Source: Arthrobacter sp. (lineage in GTDB: Bacteria > Actinomycetota > Actinomycetes > Actinomycetales > Micrococcaceae). From it: 64,000 nucleotides of DNA. Under the pieces are notes generated by a model. The model did no database searches and was not told the DNA's origin. It saw only the letters and a list, made by a program, of their open reading frames with translations. The translations under genes and the position numbers were made by a program. The first letter of the stretch is position 1, and every line of letters starts with the position of its first letter. The stretch covers positions 124,001-188,000 of the forward strand of contig JAITLQ010000015.1 of the NCBI GenBank assembly GCA_031277795.1. Direction: 5' to 3'. Below, one piece after another: positions 17,769 to 25,308 of this stretch.

Positions 17769-19208
17769 CTAGGAGGCGGCCGGCACGGCCAGGCCTGGGG
17801 TGTGCTCCTCGCTCGTGAACCAGGCGCCGCGGCCGGCCTCGATCGCGGCGGCGACGGAGAAGCCCGTCTGGTCGTCGTAGGGGCGCGCGGCCACCTGGAC
17901 GCCGATCGGCACGCCCACGGCGGAGCGCGCGGCCGGCACCGAGATGACCGGGCAGCGGTTGGCGATGTTGAAGATGACCGTGGGGAAGGACTCGATGTGG
18001 CTGGGGTAGTCCTCGCCGGCGACGGTGATGCCGTGCTCGTAGTAGTCATCGGCGAGCAGGCCAACCGTGCCGGAGACGGGTGCGACGAGCGCGTCGAAGC
18101 GCTCGAACAGCGTGCCGAGGACGCCCTGGACCTCGGCCTCGCCGAGCAACCCACCCATCTGGCCGAGGTCGGAGACGGCCTCGGAGCCGAGGCGCAGCGC
18201 CTGGCGCGTGTACGGCTCGAGGAGGTGGAGGTTGTCCTCGCCGATCTCCTCGGCGACGAAAGGCATCATGAGCGAACCGAGATGGGTCCAGGCGATCCGC
18301 ATGATCTGGCGGTGCGTGAAGGGAAGGTCGATCTCTTCGACCGTGGCGCCGGCCGCCTCGAGCCAGGCGCGGGTGCCGCGGACGGCGTCCGTCACCTCGG
18401 CCTCGAGGCCGTAGTCGCCGATCTTGGTGACCAGGCCGACGGTGCGGCCCTTGAGGTCCGCGTCGGCACGCACCGGCGCGGGGGCGGGGAGGCTGACGGG
18501 GTCGGAAAGCTCCTGGCCGGCCATGACGTTCTGCAGGAGCGCGAGGTCCGCGACCGTGCGGGCCATGGGGCCGTCGGTGCAGTAGGTGTCGGCGTTGAAC
18601 GGCGGGAGCGCCGCGTTGCGGCCGAAGGGCGGTTTGTAGCCAACCACGCCGTTGAAGCAGGCCGGGATGCGGGTGGAACCGCCGATGTCCGAGCCCGTCG
18701 CGAGCGGCGCGTAGCCGGCGGCGAGGGCGGCGCCGGAACCGCCCGAGGAGCCGCCGACCGCGTAGTCGGGGTTCCACGGATTGCGCGTGATGCCCCAGAG
18801 CTGGCCGCGCGTGTAGGCGGCGATGCAGAACTCCGGGGTGGTGGTGCGGCGGAAGGGGATGCCGCCCGCGTCGATGATCCGCGTGATGAGGGGGTGGGTC
18901 TCCTCGGCGATCGTGTCCTTGAAGAGCGGCGAGCCCTCCGTGGCGGTGTGGCCCTCGATGGGCTGTTCCTCCTTGAGCACCACGGGCAGGCCCTCGAGGG
19001 GGCGCTGCGTGCCCGCGGCCCAGCGGCGCTCCGACTCCGCCACGGCCGCGTCGACGTCGAGGAGTTCCGGGGTGAGGGCGTTGACGGCGCCCTCGGCCTC
19101 GGCGATGCGGGCGCGCAGGGCGGCGACGACCTGCGTGGGGGTGGTGCTGCCCGCGGCGTAGGCGGCGAGGAGGTCGGTGGCGGTGGCGTAGTGCAGCGGT
19201 GTGGGCAC
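17769..19208 (-). CDS. Amidase (amidase-signature family)
   Basis: A 479-residue amidase with a complete Ser-cisSer-Lys triad: K79 in LPVVLKEEQP, the cis-serine in VGGSSGGSGAAL (about S154-S155), and the nucleophile S178 in TGSDIGGSTRIPACF. I chose the GTG at 19206-19208, preceded by AAGGAG, over the very long upstream frame, which reads through low-complexity DNA. It lies 224 bp upstream of the nitrilase-family gene on the same strand and may be co-transcribed with it. A GC-rich hairpin near 17677-17701 between them may reduce read-through. It probably deamidates or cleaves an amide substrate of the neighbouring cluster. Confidence 0.85.
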   Translation of the reverse strand: MPTPLHYATATDLLAAYAAGSTTPTQVVAALRARIAEAEGAVNALTPELLDVDAAVAESERRWAAGTQRPLEGLPVVLKEEQPIEGHTATEGSPLFKDTIAEETHPLITRIIDAGGIPFRRTTTPEFCIAAYTRGQLWGITRNPWNPDYAVGGSSGGSGAALAAGYAPLATGSDIGGSTRIPACFNGVVGYKPPFGRNAALPPFNADTYCTDGPMARTVADLALLQNVMAGQELSDPVSLPAPAPVRADADLKGRTVGLVTKIGDYGLEAEVTDAVRGTRAWLEAAGATVEEIDLPFTHRQIMRIAWTHLGSLMMPFVAEEIGEDNLHLLEPYTRQALRLGSEAVSDLGQMGGLLGEAEVQGVLGTLFERFDALVAPVSGTVGLLADDYYEHGITVAGEDYPSHIESFPTVIFNIANRCPVISVPAARSAVGVPIGVQVAARPYDDQTGFSVAAAIEAGRGAWFTSEEHTPGLAVPAAS

Positions 19209-19249
19209 GGAGGGCTCCTTGGTGTGACGGCGGACACGGTGATCTGCGG

Positions 19250-19538
19250 TTGAGGCTAGCCGTGAGTCAGCGGTGTGGTCAACAGTGTTGACTGGCGTGG
19301 GTGTTCGACGGCGGTTCTGCTCAGTGCGGCTCCGCACCGTCAGGCTCAGCGCAGGTCGGCCGGGCGCCGCTGTGCACCGCTCGGCCCGGTCCAGCCCGGA
19401 TCGGACTGGCACGGCCTGGCGCGCAACGCTCGGCCCAGCTCGGTTCCGCATCGCCCGGCCTGGCCTGGCGCGCATTGCTCTGCCTGGCTCCGCACCACCG
19501 GGCCCGATTCCGCTCTGCTCCGCCCGGTCCGGTCCGGG
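19250..19538. other. Gene-free low-complexity segment with degenerate repeats
   Basis: This stretch (about 19250-19538) has no credible gene. From about 19345 it consists of degenerate C/G-rich repeats built on words such as GGCCTGGCGCGCA, CTCGGCCC and TCCGCA. GGCCTGGCGCGCA-type phrases recur at about 19420 and 19465. Open frames here are low-complexity shadows. Confidence 0.55.
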
Positions 19539-20510
19539 TCAGCTCAGTGCCGTGTCGGGATCCGCCCTCAGTCCCGCGCCAGCCAAGAGCCGAAGCAAGC
19601 GCTCCGGGTGCACGATCTCCGGCCAGCCCCAGCGGCGCAGGTGAATGCCCTGCGCCAGGAGCCGGTTTTCCCTGCGTTTCTCCGCGCGCAGAACGTCGAG
19701 GGGGCTGCGCCCTTGAGTCATTGCTGGGTCCGTGTACTTCACTTCGCCATCGACCTCGCCCACTAGGCGCACGTGTTCCCACCAGGCGTCCACCTGAGCC
19801 ACGAAGCCGCCGTCGTCCTCGAAACGGTGCTGGAGTTCCGGCTCCGGGAAGCCAGCACCGAGGATTACGGCGCGGGAGCCGGACTCCGCCGGCGACTGTG
19901 CCCCTGCGCGTCCGGCCTCGAGCCTCTTGAGTGCGCGGCCCCGCACTCCCGGTTGCCTCACCTTGGCGAGGGCCTCGCGGACGGCAAGCACGCTGGGTGG
20001 TCCGGATGCGGCCGCGCTGTCAGCGACGGTCAGTGCCTGGGGGAGCGTGCCCTTGGCGAGGGTGGAGGCCGCGGCCAGCGGGACACCAACGGTCCTGACG
20101 AGGCGTCCCTCCGACCCAACGACGGCGGTGACGGTCTCAGCAGGCTCGTGCCGGTGGCGCAGGTGGGGGACCGGGGCAGGGAGGTGGTGCGCGGCCGGGC
20201 GCATCCCGCTCGGCTGGCGACCGTGGCGTCCGCCGCTTGCCACGGTGGTGACGGCGAGCGGAGTGCCAAAGGTGGGGACGCCGTGAAGAAAGAGAGCCGA
20301 CTCGCAGCAGAACACCGCACCGGGACAACTGGCGGCGACGGCCTCGATACGCAGGCGGAATCGCTCCCACGACGTCGCGGCTGCCCACATCGAGACGTCG
20401 GCGTATTGGCCAGACGCGAGCTGGATGAGCCGACCCGCGGAGCAGCGTCTCGAGACGTTCGGTCCTGCGGAGGCTCGATGGACCAGGACCAGCCCACTCG
20501 GTGCTTGCAT
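19539..20510 (-). CDS. Hypothetical protein with a C-terminal DUF559/Vsr-like domain
   Basis: A 323-residue protein as called from the ATG at 20510. A longer frame to 20723 exists, but its extra residues are translated repeat DNA and are unlikely to be real. The N-terminal half resembles actinobacterial AbiEi-like/transcriptional-regulator proteins. The C-terminal region has the pattern PEPELQHRF, QVDAWW, LVGEVDGEVKYTD, AEKRRENRLLAQGIHLRRWGW. This matches DUF559 proteins with a restriction-endonuclease-like (Vsr-like) fold, including acidic and lysine positions. The true function is unknown. No good Shine-Dalgarno is visible. Its 5' end abuts the repeat array at 20.6 kb. Confidence 0.65.
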   Translation of the reverse strand: MQAPSGLVLVHRASAGPNVSRRCSAGRLIQLASGQYADVSMWAAATSWERFRLRIEAVAASCPGAVFCCESALFLHGVPTFGTPLAVTTVASGGRHGRQPSGMRPAAHHLPAPVPHLRHRHEPAETVTAVVGSEGRLVRTVGVPLAAASTLAKGTLPQALTVADSAAASGPPSVLAVREALAKVRQPGVRGRALKRLEAGRAGAQSPAESGSRAVILGAGFPEPELQHRFEDDGGFVAQVDAWWEHVRLVGEVDGEVKYTDPAMTQGRSPLDVLRAEKRRENRLLAQGIHLRRWGWPEIVHPERLLRLLAGAGLRADPDTALS

Positions 20511-20634
20511 CAATCCAGCAAATACCGAAGGCGCCAGCCTCCGTGGACCTCGCAGGGTCAGCGGTGGAGAAGGTCTAGGCGGTGAGGGAAGGGCGCAGGC
20601 GGAGGCTAGGTCGGTGTCTCGTGGCCGTCGCTCC

Positions 20635-20790
20635 GGGATGTGGTCCGCGGATGGCTCATGCGGGTGAGCCATGCCCGGACCGGATGAGCCGAACGCGGAC
20701 CGGAACTTGGGGGTGTGAGCCAAACACGGACCGGAACTCGGGGGTGTGAGCTAAACACGGACCGGAAGTGCCCTACGCAGACCGCCGGCC
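20635..20790. repeat. Repeat module 1 of the TGAGCC-CGGACCGGA array
   Basis: It opens with an inverted half-unit (GGTCCGCGGATGGCTCA) facing a direct unit, so it can fold into a hairpin. Four direct copies of a 20-bp unit (consensus TGAGCCGAACGCGGACCGGA) follow. The first two abut; the later ones are separated by 11-bp spacers (ACTTGGGGGTG, ACTCGGGGGTG). The module ends in GTGCCCTACGCAGACCGCC. Confidence 0.85.
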
Positions 20791-20838
20791 CCGCCGCCAT
20801 CGACTCCTCAGGGTCACACGAGAGGGCCCCGTCGGCGC

Positions 20839-20961
20839 GGGATGTGGTCCGCGGATGACTCATACGGGTGAGCCAAGCCCGGACCGGATGAGCCGAATGC
20901 GGACCGGAACTTGGGCGAGGGAGCCGAACGCGGACCGGAAGTGCCCTGCGTAGACGCCCGG
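20839..20961. repeat. Repeat module 2 of the array
   Basis: Same order as module 1: GGGATGTGGTCCGCGGATGA, inverted against a direct unit, then three direct CGGACCGGA units and GTGCCCTGCGTAGAC. It starts 204 bp after module 1. An element containing GGGCCCCG (about 20823-20830) lies just before it. Confidence 0.85.
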
Positions 20962-21100
20962 CGCCCCGCCACCGCCCCGCCGCATCACAGGCCCACGCGA
21001 AAGGGCCCCGCCGCTCTGCCGCTCCGCCCGCGGACTTCTGCCACCGACCCCACGGTCCCCGCCGCACCACCGTGGCACGCGACAGGGGCACCGTCGGCGC

Positions 21101-21255
21101 GGGATGTGGTCCGCGGATGACTCATACGGGTGAGCCAAGCCCGGACCGGATGAGCCGAACGCGGACCGGAACCTGGAAGAGCGAGTCGAACGCGGACCGG
21201 AACCCGGGGTGTGAACCGAATGCGGACCGGAAGTGCCCTGCGCAGACCGCCGGCC
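21101..21255. repeat. Repeat module 3 of the array
   Basis: Starts 262 bp after module 2 with the same inverted head, followed by four direct units and GTGCCCTGCGCAGACCGCC. The DNA between modules is poorly conserved except for ACGCGAAAGGGCCCCG-like blocks at about 20996 and 21343. Confidence 0.85.
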
Positions 21256-21347
21256 GCTCCACCCACGGACCACTGCCACCGCGCGCCGCGGCCCGATCCG
21301 GCCCGGCTTCCCCACCACGAACCCACCGCCCCACACGCCCACGCGAA

Positions 21348-21406
21348 AGGGCCCCGCCGCCGCGCCCCACCCGCACACGGCGGGGGAAACGCAGCGACGG
21401 GGCCCT
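21348..21406 (-). terminator. Probable terminator after hpaD
   Basis: AGGGCCCCG (21348-21356) pairs perfectly with CGGGGCCCT (21398-21406). The intervening GC-rich sequence can extend the stem. It lies 42 nt past the hpaD stop. The same GGGCCCCG block recurs in the repeat array next door. Confidence 0.5.
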
Positions 21407-21447
21407 CCCGTCATGGACAGCAGCCCAGGCTCAGCGCAATGCGCAGA

Positions 21448-22554
21448 TCACACCTGGTTGCCGAGCTTGAAGCCCTTCGAGGCCTGGCCGCGGTACGTGC
21501 CATCCTCGTCACCGGAGCGGGTGAAGGAGAAGCCGTCGGCGCCGATCGTCACATCCAGCTCGGAGTCGTCCGTGCGCTCGATGACCTCCTGGACGTTGCC
21601 GTCCAGGTCCAGGACCAGGGAGGCCTCGGTGTACCAGGACGGGACCACCGGGTTGCCCCACCAGTCGCGGCGCTGGTTGTCGTGCACGTCCCAGGTGATG
21701 ACCGGGTTGTCCGGGTCGCCCGTGTAGTAGTCCTGGGTGTAGATCTCGATGCGGTGGCCGTCCGGATCCAGGATGTAGAGGTAGAACGCGTTGGAGACGC
21801 CGTGGCGGCCCGGGCCGCGCTCGATGCGGTCCGAGATGCGCAGCGCGCCCATCTTGTCGCAGATCTGGATGATGTTGTGCTTCTCGTGCGTGGAGAAGGC
21901 AACGTGGTGCAGGCGCGGGCCGTTGCCGCCGGTCAGGGCCGTGTCGTGCACGGTGCCCTTGCGGTGCATCCAGGCGGCGTAGGTGGTGCCCTCTTCGTCC
22001 TTGATGTCCTCGGTGACGCGGAAGCCGAGCTCCTCGAGGTACTTGCGGCCGCGGGGAACGTCCGGGGTCACCTGGTTGAAGTGGTCGAGGCGGACCAGCT
22101 CGCCGGCCGAGTACAGGTCGTAGCGCATGTGCAGGCGCTCAACGTGCTCGGTCTCGAAGAAGAACTCGTAGGGGAAGCCCAGCGGATCCTCGACGCGCAC
22201 GGCGTCGCCGATGCCCTTGACGAAGCCCTCGGAGCGACGCTCGGTGCGGCAGCCCATCTCCTTGTAGTACGCCTCGGCGACGTCCACGTCCTCGGGGGTG
22301 CGCACGCGGAAGGCCATGGCCTTCAGCGCGGCGACCGGGCCCTTGGTCAGCACCAGGTTGTGGTGGATGAACTCCTCGAAGGAGCGCAGGTAGATCTGGT
22401 TCTCGTCCTCTTCGGTGACGTGCAGGCCGAGCACGTCAACGTAGAACTTGCGCGAGGCCTCCAGGTCGGTGACGACCAGCTCTGCGTAGGCGCAGCGCAG
22501 GATGTCGGGGGCCGCGATGGACGGGGTGGGGATCGGGTTCGCGATCTCAGCCAT
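21448..22554 (-). CDS. hpaD: Homoprotocatechuate (3,4-dihydroxyphenylacetate) 2,3-dioxygenase
   Basis: A 368-residue extradiol dioxygenase of the VOC superfamily that opens homoprotocatechuate to 5-carboxymethyl-2-hydroxymuconate semialdehyde. All key residues of the well-studied Brevibacterium fuscum enzyme are present with a uniform +3 offset. The metal ligands are H158, H217 and E270, the acid/base is H203, and the second-sphere residues are N160, W195 and Y260. The Arthrobacter manganese enzyme MndD shares them too, so the metal (Fe or Mn) cannot be decided. The ATG at 22554 follows AAAGGAGA. It lies downstream of hpaE on the same strand, with 147 bp between them. Confidence 0.95.
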   Translation of the reverse strand: MAEIANPIPTPSIAAPDILRCAYAELVVTDLEASRKFYVDVLGLHVTEEDENQIYLRSFEEFIHHNLVLTKGPVAALKAMAFRVRTPEDVDVAEAYYKEMGCRTERRSEGFVKGIGDAVRVEDPLGFPYEFFFETEHVERLHMRYDLYSAGELVRLDHFNQVTPDVPRGRKYLEELGFRVTEDIKDEEGTTYAAWMHRKGTVHDTALTGGNGPRLHHVAFSTHEKHNIIQICDKMGALRISDRIERGPGRHGVSNAFYLYILDPDGHRIEIYTQDYYTGDPDNPVITWDVHDNQRRDWWGNPVVPSWYTEASLVLDLDGNVQEVIERTDDSELDVTIGADGFSFTRSGDEDGTYRGQASKGFKLGNQV

Positions 22555-22701
22555 GGTTCTCTCCTTTGAGATTGAAGTGCTCGACAGCGGGTCGGCCGGC
22601 TCGGGTGCCTCACGGTCGGTGCGGCGCACGGCACCGCCCGGTGAGGCGAGGCGAGCGGTGAAGGTGACCGCCCGCCGTCGGGCATTCAAGGGGTAAGTGG
22701 G

Positions 22702-24207
22702 TCAGGCCTGCTTGCCGAAGACCGGGTTGTGGACCTCGCCGAGGTTGATGTGGACCGCCTGCTGATCGGTGTAGAAGTCGATTGAGCGGTAGCCGCCCTC
22801 GTGGCCGAGGCCGGAGGCCTTGACGCCACCGAAGGGGGTGCGCAGGTCACGGACGTTGTTGGAGTTCAGCCACACCATGCCGGCCTCGACGTTCTGCGCG
22901 AAGTTGTGGGCGCGCTTCAAGTCATTGGTCCAGATGTAGGCGGCCAGGCCGTACTTGGTGTTGTTGGCCAGCTCCAGGGCCTCCTCGTCCGTGTCGAACG
23001 GGGTGATCGCGACGACGGGGCCGAAGATCTCTTCCTGGAAGATGCGGGCGTCCGGGGCCACATCGGCGAAGGCCGTGGGGCGAACGAAGTTGCCCTCGGG
23101 GAACTCGGCCGGGCGGTCGCCGCCGGCGATGAGGCGGGCCTCGGTCTTGCCGATCTCCACGTAGGACATGACCTTCTCGAAGTGCTCGGGGTGAACGATC
23201 GCGCCGACCTCGGTGGTGGGATCGTTCGGCAGGCCGACCTTCACGCGGTCCGTCTGGGCGGCGTAGCGCTCCACGAACTCATTGTAGATGCCGCGCTGGA
23301 CCAGGATGCGGGAGCCGGCGGTGCAGCGCTCGCCGTTCAGGGAGAAGACGCCGAAGATAGTGGCGTCGATCGCGGCGTCGAGGTCGGCGTCGTCGAAGAT
23401 GACGGCGGGGGACTTGCCGCCCAGCTCCATGGAGAGGCCCTTCAGGTAGGGCGCGGAGTTGCCGAAGATGATCTTGCCCGTGCCGGACTCGCCGGTGAAG
23501 GAGATCAGCGGGACGTCGGGGTGCTTGACCAGCGAGTCGCCGGCGAAGCCCTCTTCGCCGTAGCCGTGCACCATGTTGAAGACGCCGGCGGGCAGGCCGG
23601 CCTCCTCGAAGATGCCGGGCCAAAGTGAGGCGGAGAGCGGGGTGAACTCGGCCGGCTTGAGAACCACGGTGTTGCCGGTGGCGATGGCCGGGGCCAGCTT
23701 CCAGGACTCGAGCATGAACGGCGTGTTCCAGGGGGTGATCAGACCGGCGACGCCCTTGGGCTTGCGGTTGACGTAGTTGACCTGGCGGCCGGGGACCTTG
23801 AAGGTGTCGTCGTGCTGGGCGACGATCAGGTCGGCGAAGAAGCGGAAGTTCTCGGCGGCGCGGCGGGCTTGGCCCAGGGCCTGCTTGATCGGCAGGCCGG
23901 TGTCGAAGCACTCCATCTCGGCCAGCTGGTTCTCGCGGGACTCGACGATGTCGGCGATCTTGTGCAGCACGCGGGAGCGCTCGCGGGGGAGCATGGTGGG
24001 CCACGGGCCGTTGTCGAAGGCGTCCTTGGCGGCGGCTACGGCGGCGGCGACGTCGGCGACCTTGCCGGAAGAGGCCTTGATGTAGGCGGTGTTGGCGACG
24101 GGCTCCAGGACGTCGAAGGTGTCGCCGTCGATGGAGTCGACGAACTGGCCACCGATGTAGTGCTGCAGCTTCTCGGGGAGGCCCGCGGGGACGGAGATCT
24201 GGCTCAT
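22702..24207 (-). CDS. hpaE: 5-carboxymethyl-2-hydroxymuconate semialdehyde dehydrogenase
   Basis: A 501-residue NAD-dependent aldehyde dehydrogenase. Catalytic residues are visible as N161 (ITPWNTPF), E261 (SMELGGKSP) and C295 (NGERCTAGSR). Its C-terminal sequence and adjacency to hpaD identify it as HpaE, which oxidises the ring-opened semialdehyde to 5-carboxymethyl-2-hydroxymuconate. I start it at the ATG 24207 (GAAGAAGG upstream) and not the ATG 21 nt before it. It follows the GntR gene by 103 bp and probably forms an operon GntR-hpaE-hpaD. Confidence 0.93.
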   Translation of the reverse strand: MSQISVPAGLPEKLQHYIGGQFVDSIDGDTFDVLEPVANTAYIKASSGKVADVAAAVAAAKDAFDNGPWPTMLPRERSRVLHKIADIVESRENQLAEMECFDTGLPIKQALGQARRAAENFRFFADLIVAQHDDTFKVPGRQVNYVNRKPKGVAGLITPWNTPFMLESWKLAPAIATGNTVVLKPAEFTPLSASLWPGIFEEAGLPAGVFNMVHGYGEEGFAGDSLVKHPDVPLISFTGESGTGKIIFGNSAPYLKGLSMELGGKSPAVIFDDADLDAAIDATIFGVFSLNGERCTAGSRILVQRGIYNEFVERYAAQTDRVKVGLPNDPTTEVGAIVHPEHFEKVMSYVEIGKTEARLIAGGDRPAEFPEGNFVRPTAFADVAPDARIFQEEIFGPVVAITPFDTDEEALELANNTKYGLAAYIWTNDLKRAHNFAQNVEAGMVWLNSNNVRDLRTPFGGVKASGLGHEGGYRSIDFYTDQQAVHINLGEVHNPVFGKQA

Positions 24208-24310
24208 GTTCTCTGCCTTCTTCTTCACTGATGTGTTTCACGAGGGCGCTGTCCAAGGTGGCCAGCGCCGATGCTGGTGGGGAGGTGTTCCGTGCTCCGG
24301 CTGGAGCTGA

Positions 24311-24976
24311 TCAGATGGCCGAGGGCGGGGCGCCCACGGCGTTCAGGTAGGCGTTCAGCGTGGTCATCCGGTGCGCGCGGGCCTGGGCCTCGATCTCCGG
24401 TGCCGGCTTGTGGGCGGCGATGGAGTCCAGGAGGGCCTCGTGCTCCTCGACCGAGGCGGCGGCCCTGCCGGGCACCGTGGTGAAGGTCGAGACGCGGATG
24501 GCGTTCATGCGGGTCCAGCCCCGGTGCACCAGATCAAGCAGGTGCGTGTTGGGGCAGGACTCGTAGAGCGCGGCGTGGAACTCGGTGTTGAGGCGCGTGA
24601 AGACCTTGGGGTCGAAGGCCCCCAGGAGCTCACGCATCCGCTGGTTGATGTCGCGGGCCTTGGCCAAGGCCCGCTCGTCGATGACAGCGGCGGCGAGGGC
24701 GGTGGCGGTGCCTTCGAGCACGGCCAGCGTCTGCATGGTGTTCAGGTACAGCGTGGAATCCACGGCGGCCACCGTGGCGCCCACGTTGCGCTCGAAGTGC
24801 ACCAGGCCCTCGGCCTCGAGGCGACGGATCGCCTCGCGCACCGGGACCACCGAGCAGTCGAGTTCGTCCGCCAGCGTGCCGAGGACCAGGCGGTACCCGG
24901 GGGTGTACGTGCCGTCCAGGATGCGCTCCCGGATGGCGTCGTACGCGCGCTGCGACTTGCTCGTCGTGATGGTCAT
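24311..24976 (-). CDS. GntR-family regulator, probable repressor of the hpa genes
   Basis: A 221-residue GntR/FCD-type protein. The winged helix is at about 1-70 (SQRAYDAIRERILDG, LADELDCSVVPVREAIRRLEAEGLV). The effector domain follows, with FHAALYESCPNTHLLDLV. It is encoded immediately upstream of hpaE and hpaD on the same strand. A palindrome covering its own promoter (24984-24995) recurs with 10 of 12 matches at the hpaG promoter 12 kb away. This supports a role as local regulator of both hpa halves. The ligand is presumably a pathway intermediate. The start at 24976 follows TATGAT at 7 nt and lacks a Shine-Dalgarno. Confidence 0.85.
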   Translation of the reverse strand: MTITTSKSQRAYDAIRERILDGTYTPGYRLVLGTLADELDCSVVPVREAIRRLEAEGLVHFERNVGATVAAVDSTLYLNTMQTLAVLEGTATALAAAVIDERALAKARDINQRMRELLGAFDPKVFTRLNTEFHAALYESCPNTHLLDLVHRGWTRMNAIRVSTFTTVPGRAAASVEEHEALLDSIAAHKPAPEIEAQARAHRMTTLNAYLNAVGAPPSAI

Positions 24977-24983
24977 GTCACAA

Positions 24984-24995
24984 ATCATATACGAT
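24984..24995 (-). promoter_or_regulatory. Candidate operator 1 of the hpa GntR, overlapping its -10 box
   Basis: ATCATATACGAT is palindromic apart from one pair (ATC-N-TATA-N-GAT). On the minus strand it includes TATGAT, ending 7 nt before the regulator ATG. It matches the palindrome upstream of hpaG (36954-36965). Confidence 0.65.
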
Positions 24996-25213
24996 GTGCG
25001 AGTGATGCGCCACACAGAGTTTTTGCTCGTGGCGATGCCTGCACTTTGTGCGGATCCGGCGGGTTTTTCTCGCCGGATCGTGAAAAAGGGCAGGCAACAC
25101 CCAGCGCCCGACGGCGTGTGGTCGGGTGGGGTGCGGACGCTCGCCGGCCGGGGCCCGGCCGCCGCGGCGCCCGGTGCGGCGAGGGCAGGGCCGGACCGAG
25201 GCTGGCCTCGCTC

Positions 25214-25243
25214 GGAGCCGGAGCCGGAGCCGGAGCCGAAGCC
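25214..25243. repeat. Hexanucleotide repeat in the gene-free 24977-25308 stretch
   Basis: Four GGAGCC units followed by one GAAGCC. The phrase CGCCCGGTGCGGCGAG also occurs twice nearby (about 25169 and 25251). The rest of this 330-bp interval holds the divergent promoters; I see no gene in it. Confidence 0.75.
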
Positions 25244-25308
25244 GCTGCAGCGCCCGGTGCGGCGAGACTCGGGTCGGGGAGTGTCGGGCTCGGGACTTAC
25301 CCTTGAAC

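Noticed and set aside
19330..19550. Small RNA or antisense gene in the low-complexity segment
   Set aside because: The sequence is degenerate C/G-rich repeats without a convincing promoter, terminator or stable specific fold.
20635..21255. CRISPR array
   Set aside because: Repeats abut or have identical 11-bp spacers, alternate in orientation at module heads, and no cas genes are present.
20860..21414. Open frames on the minus strand through the repeat array
   Set aside because: They only translate the DNA repeat into repeated peptides (for example FRSAFGSSGPG), have no ribosome site and no non-repeat domain.
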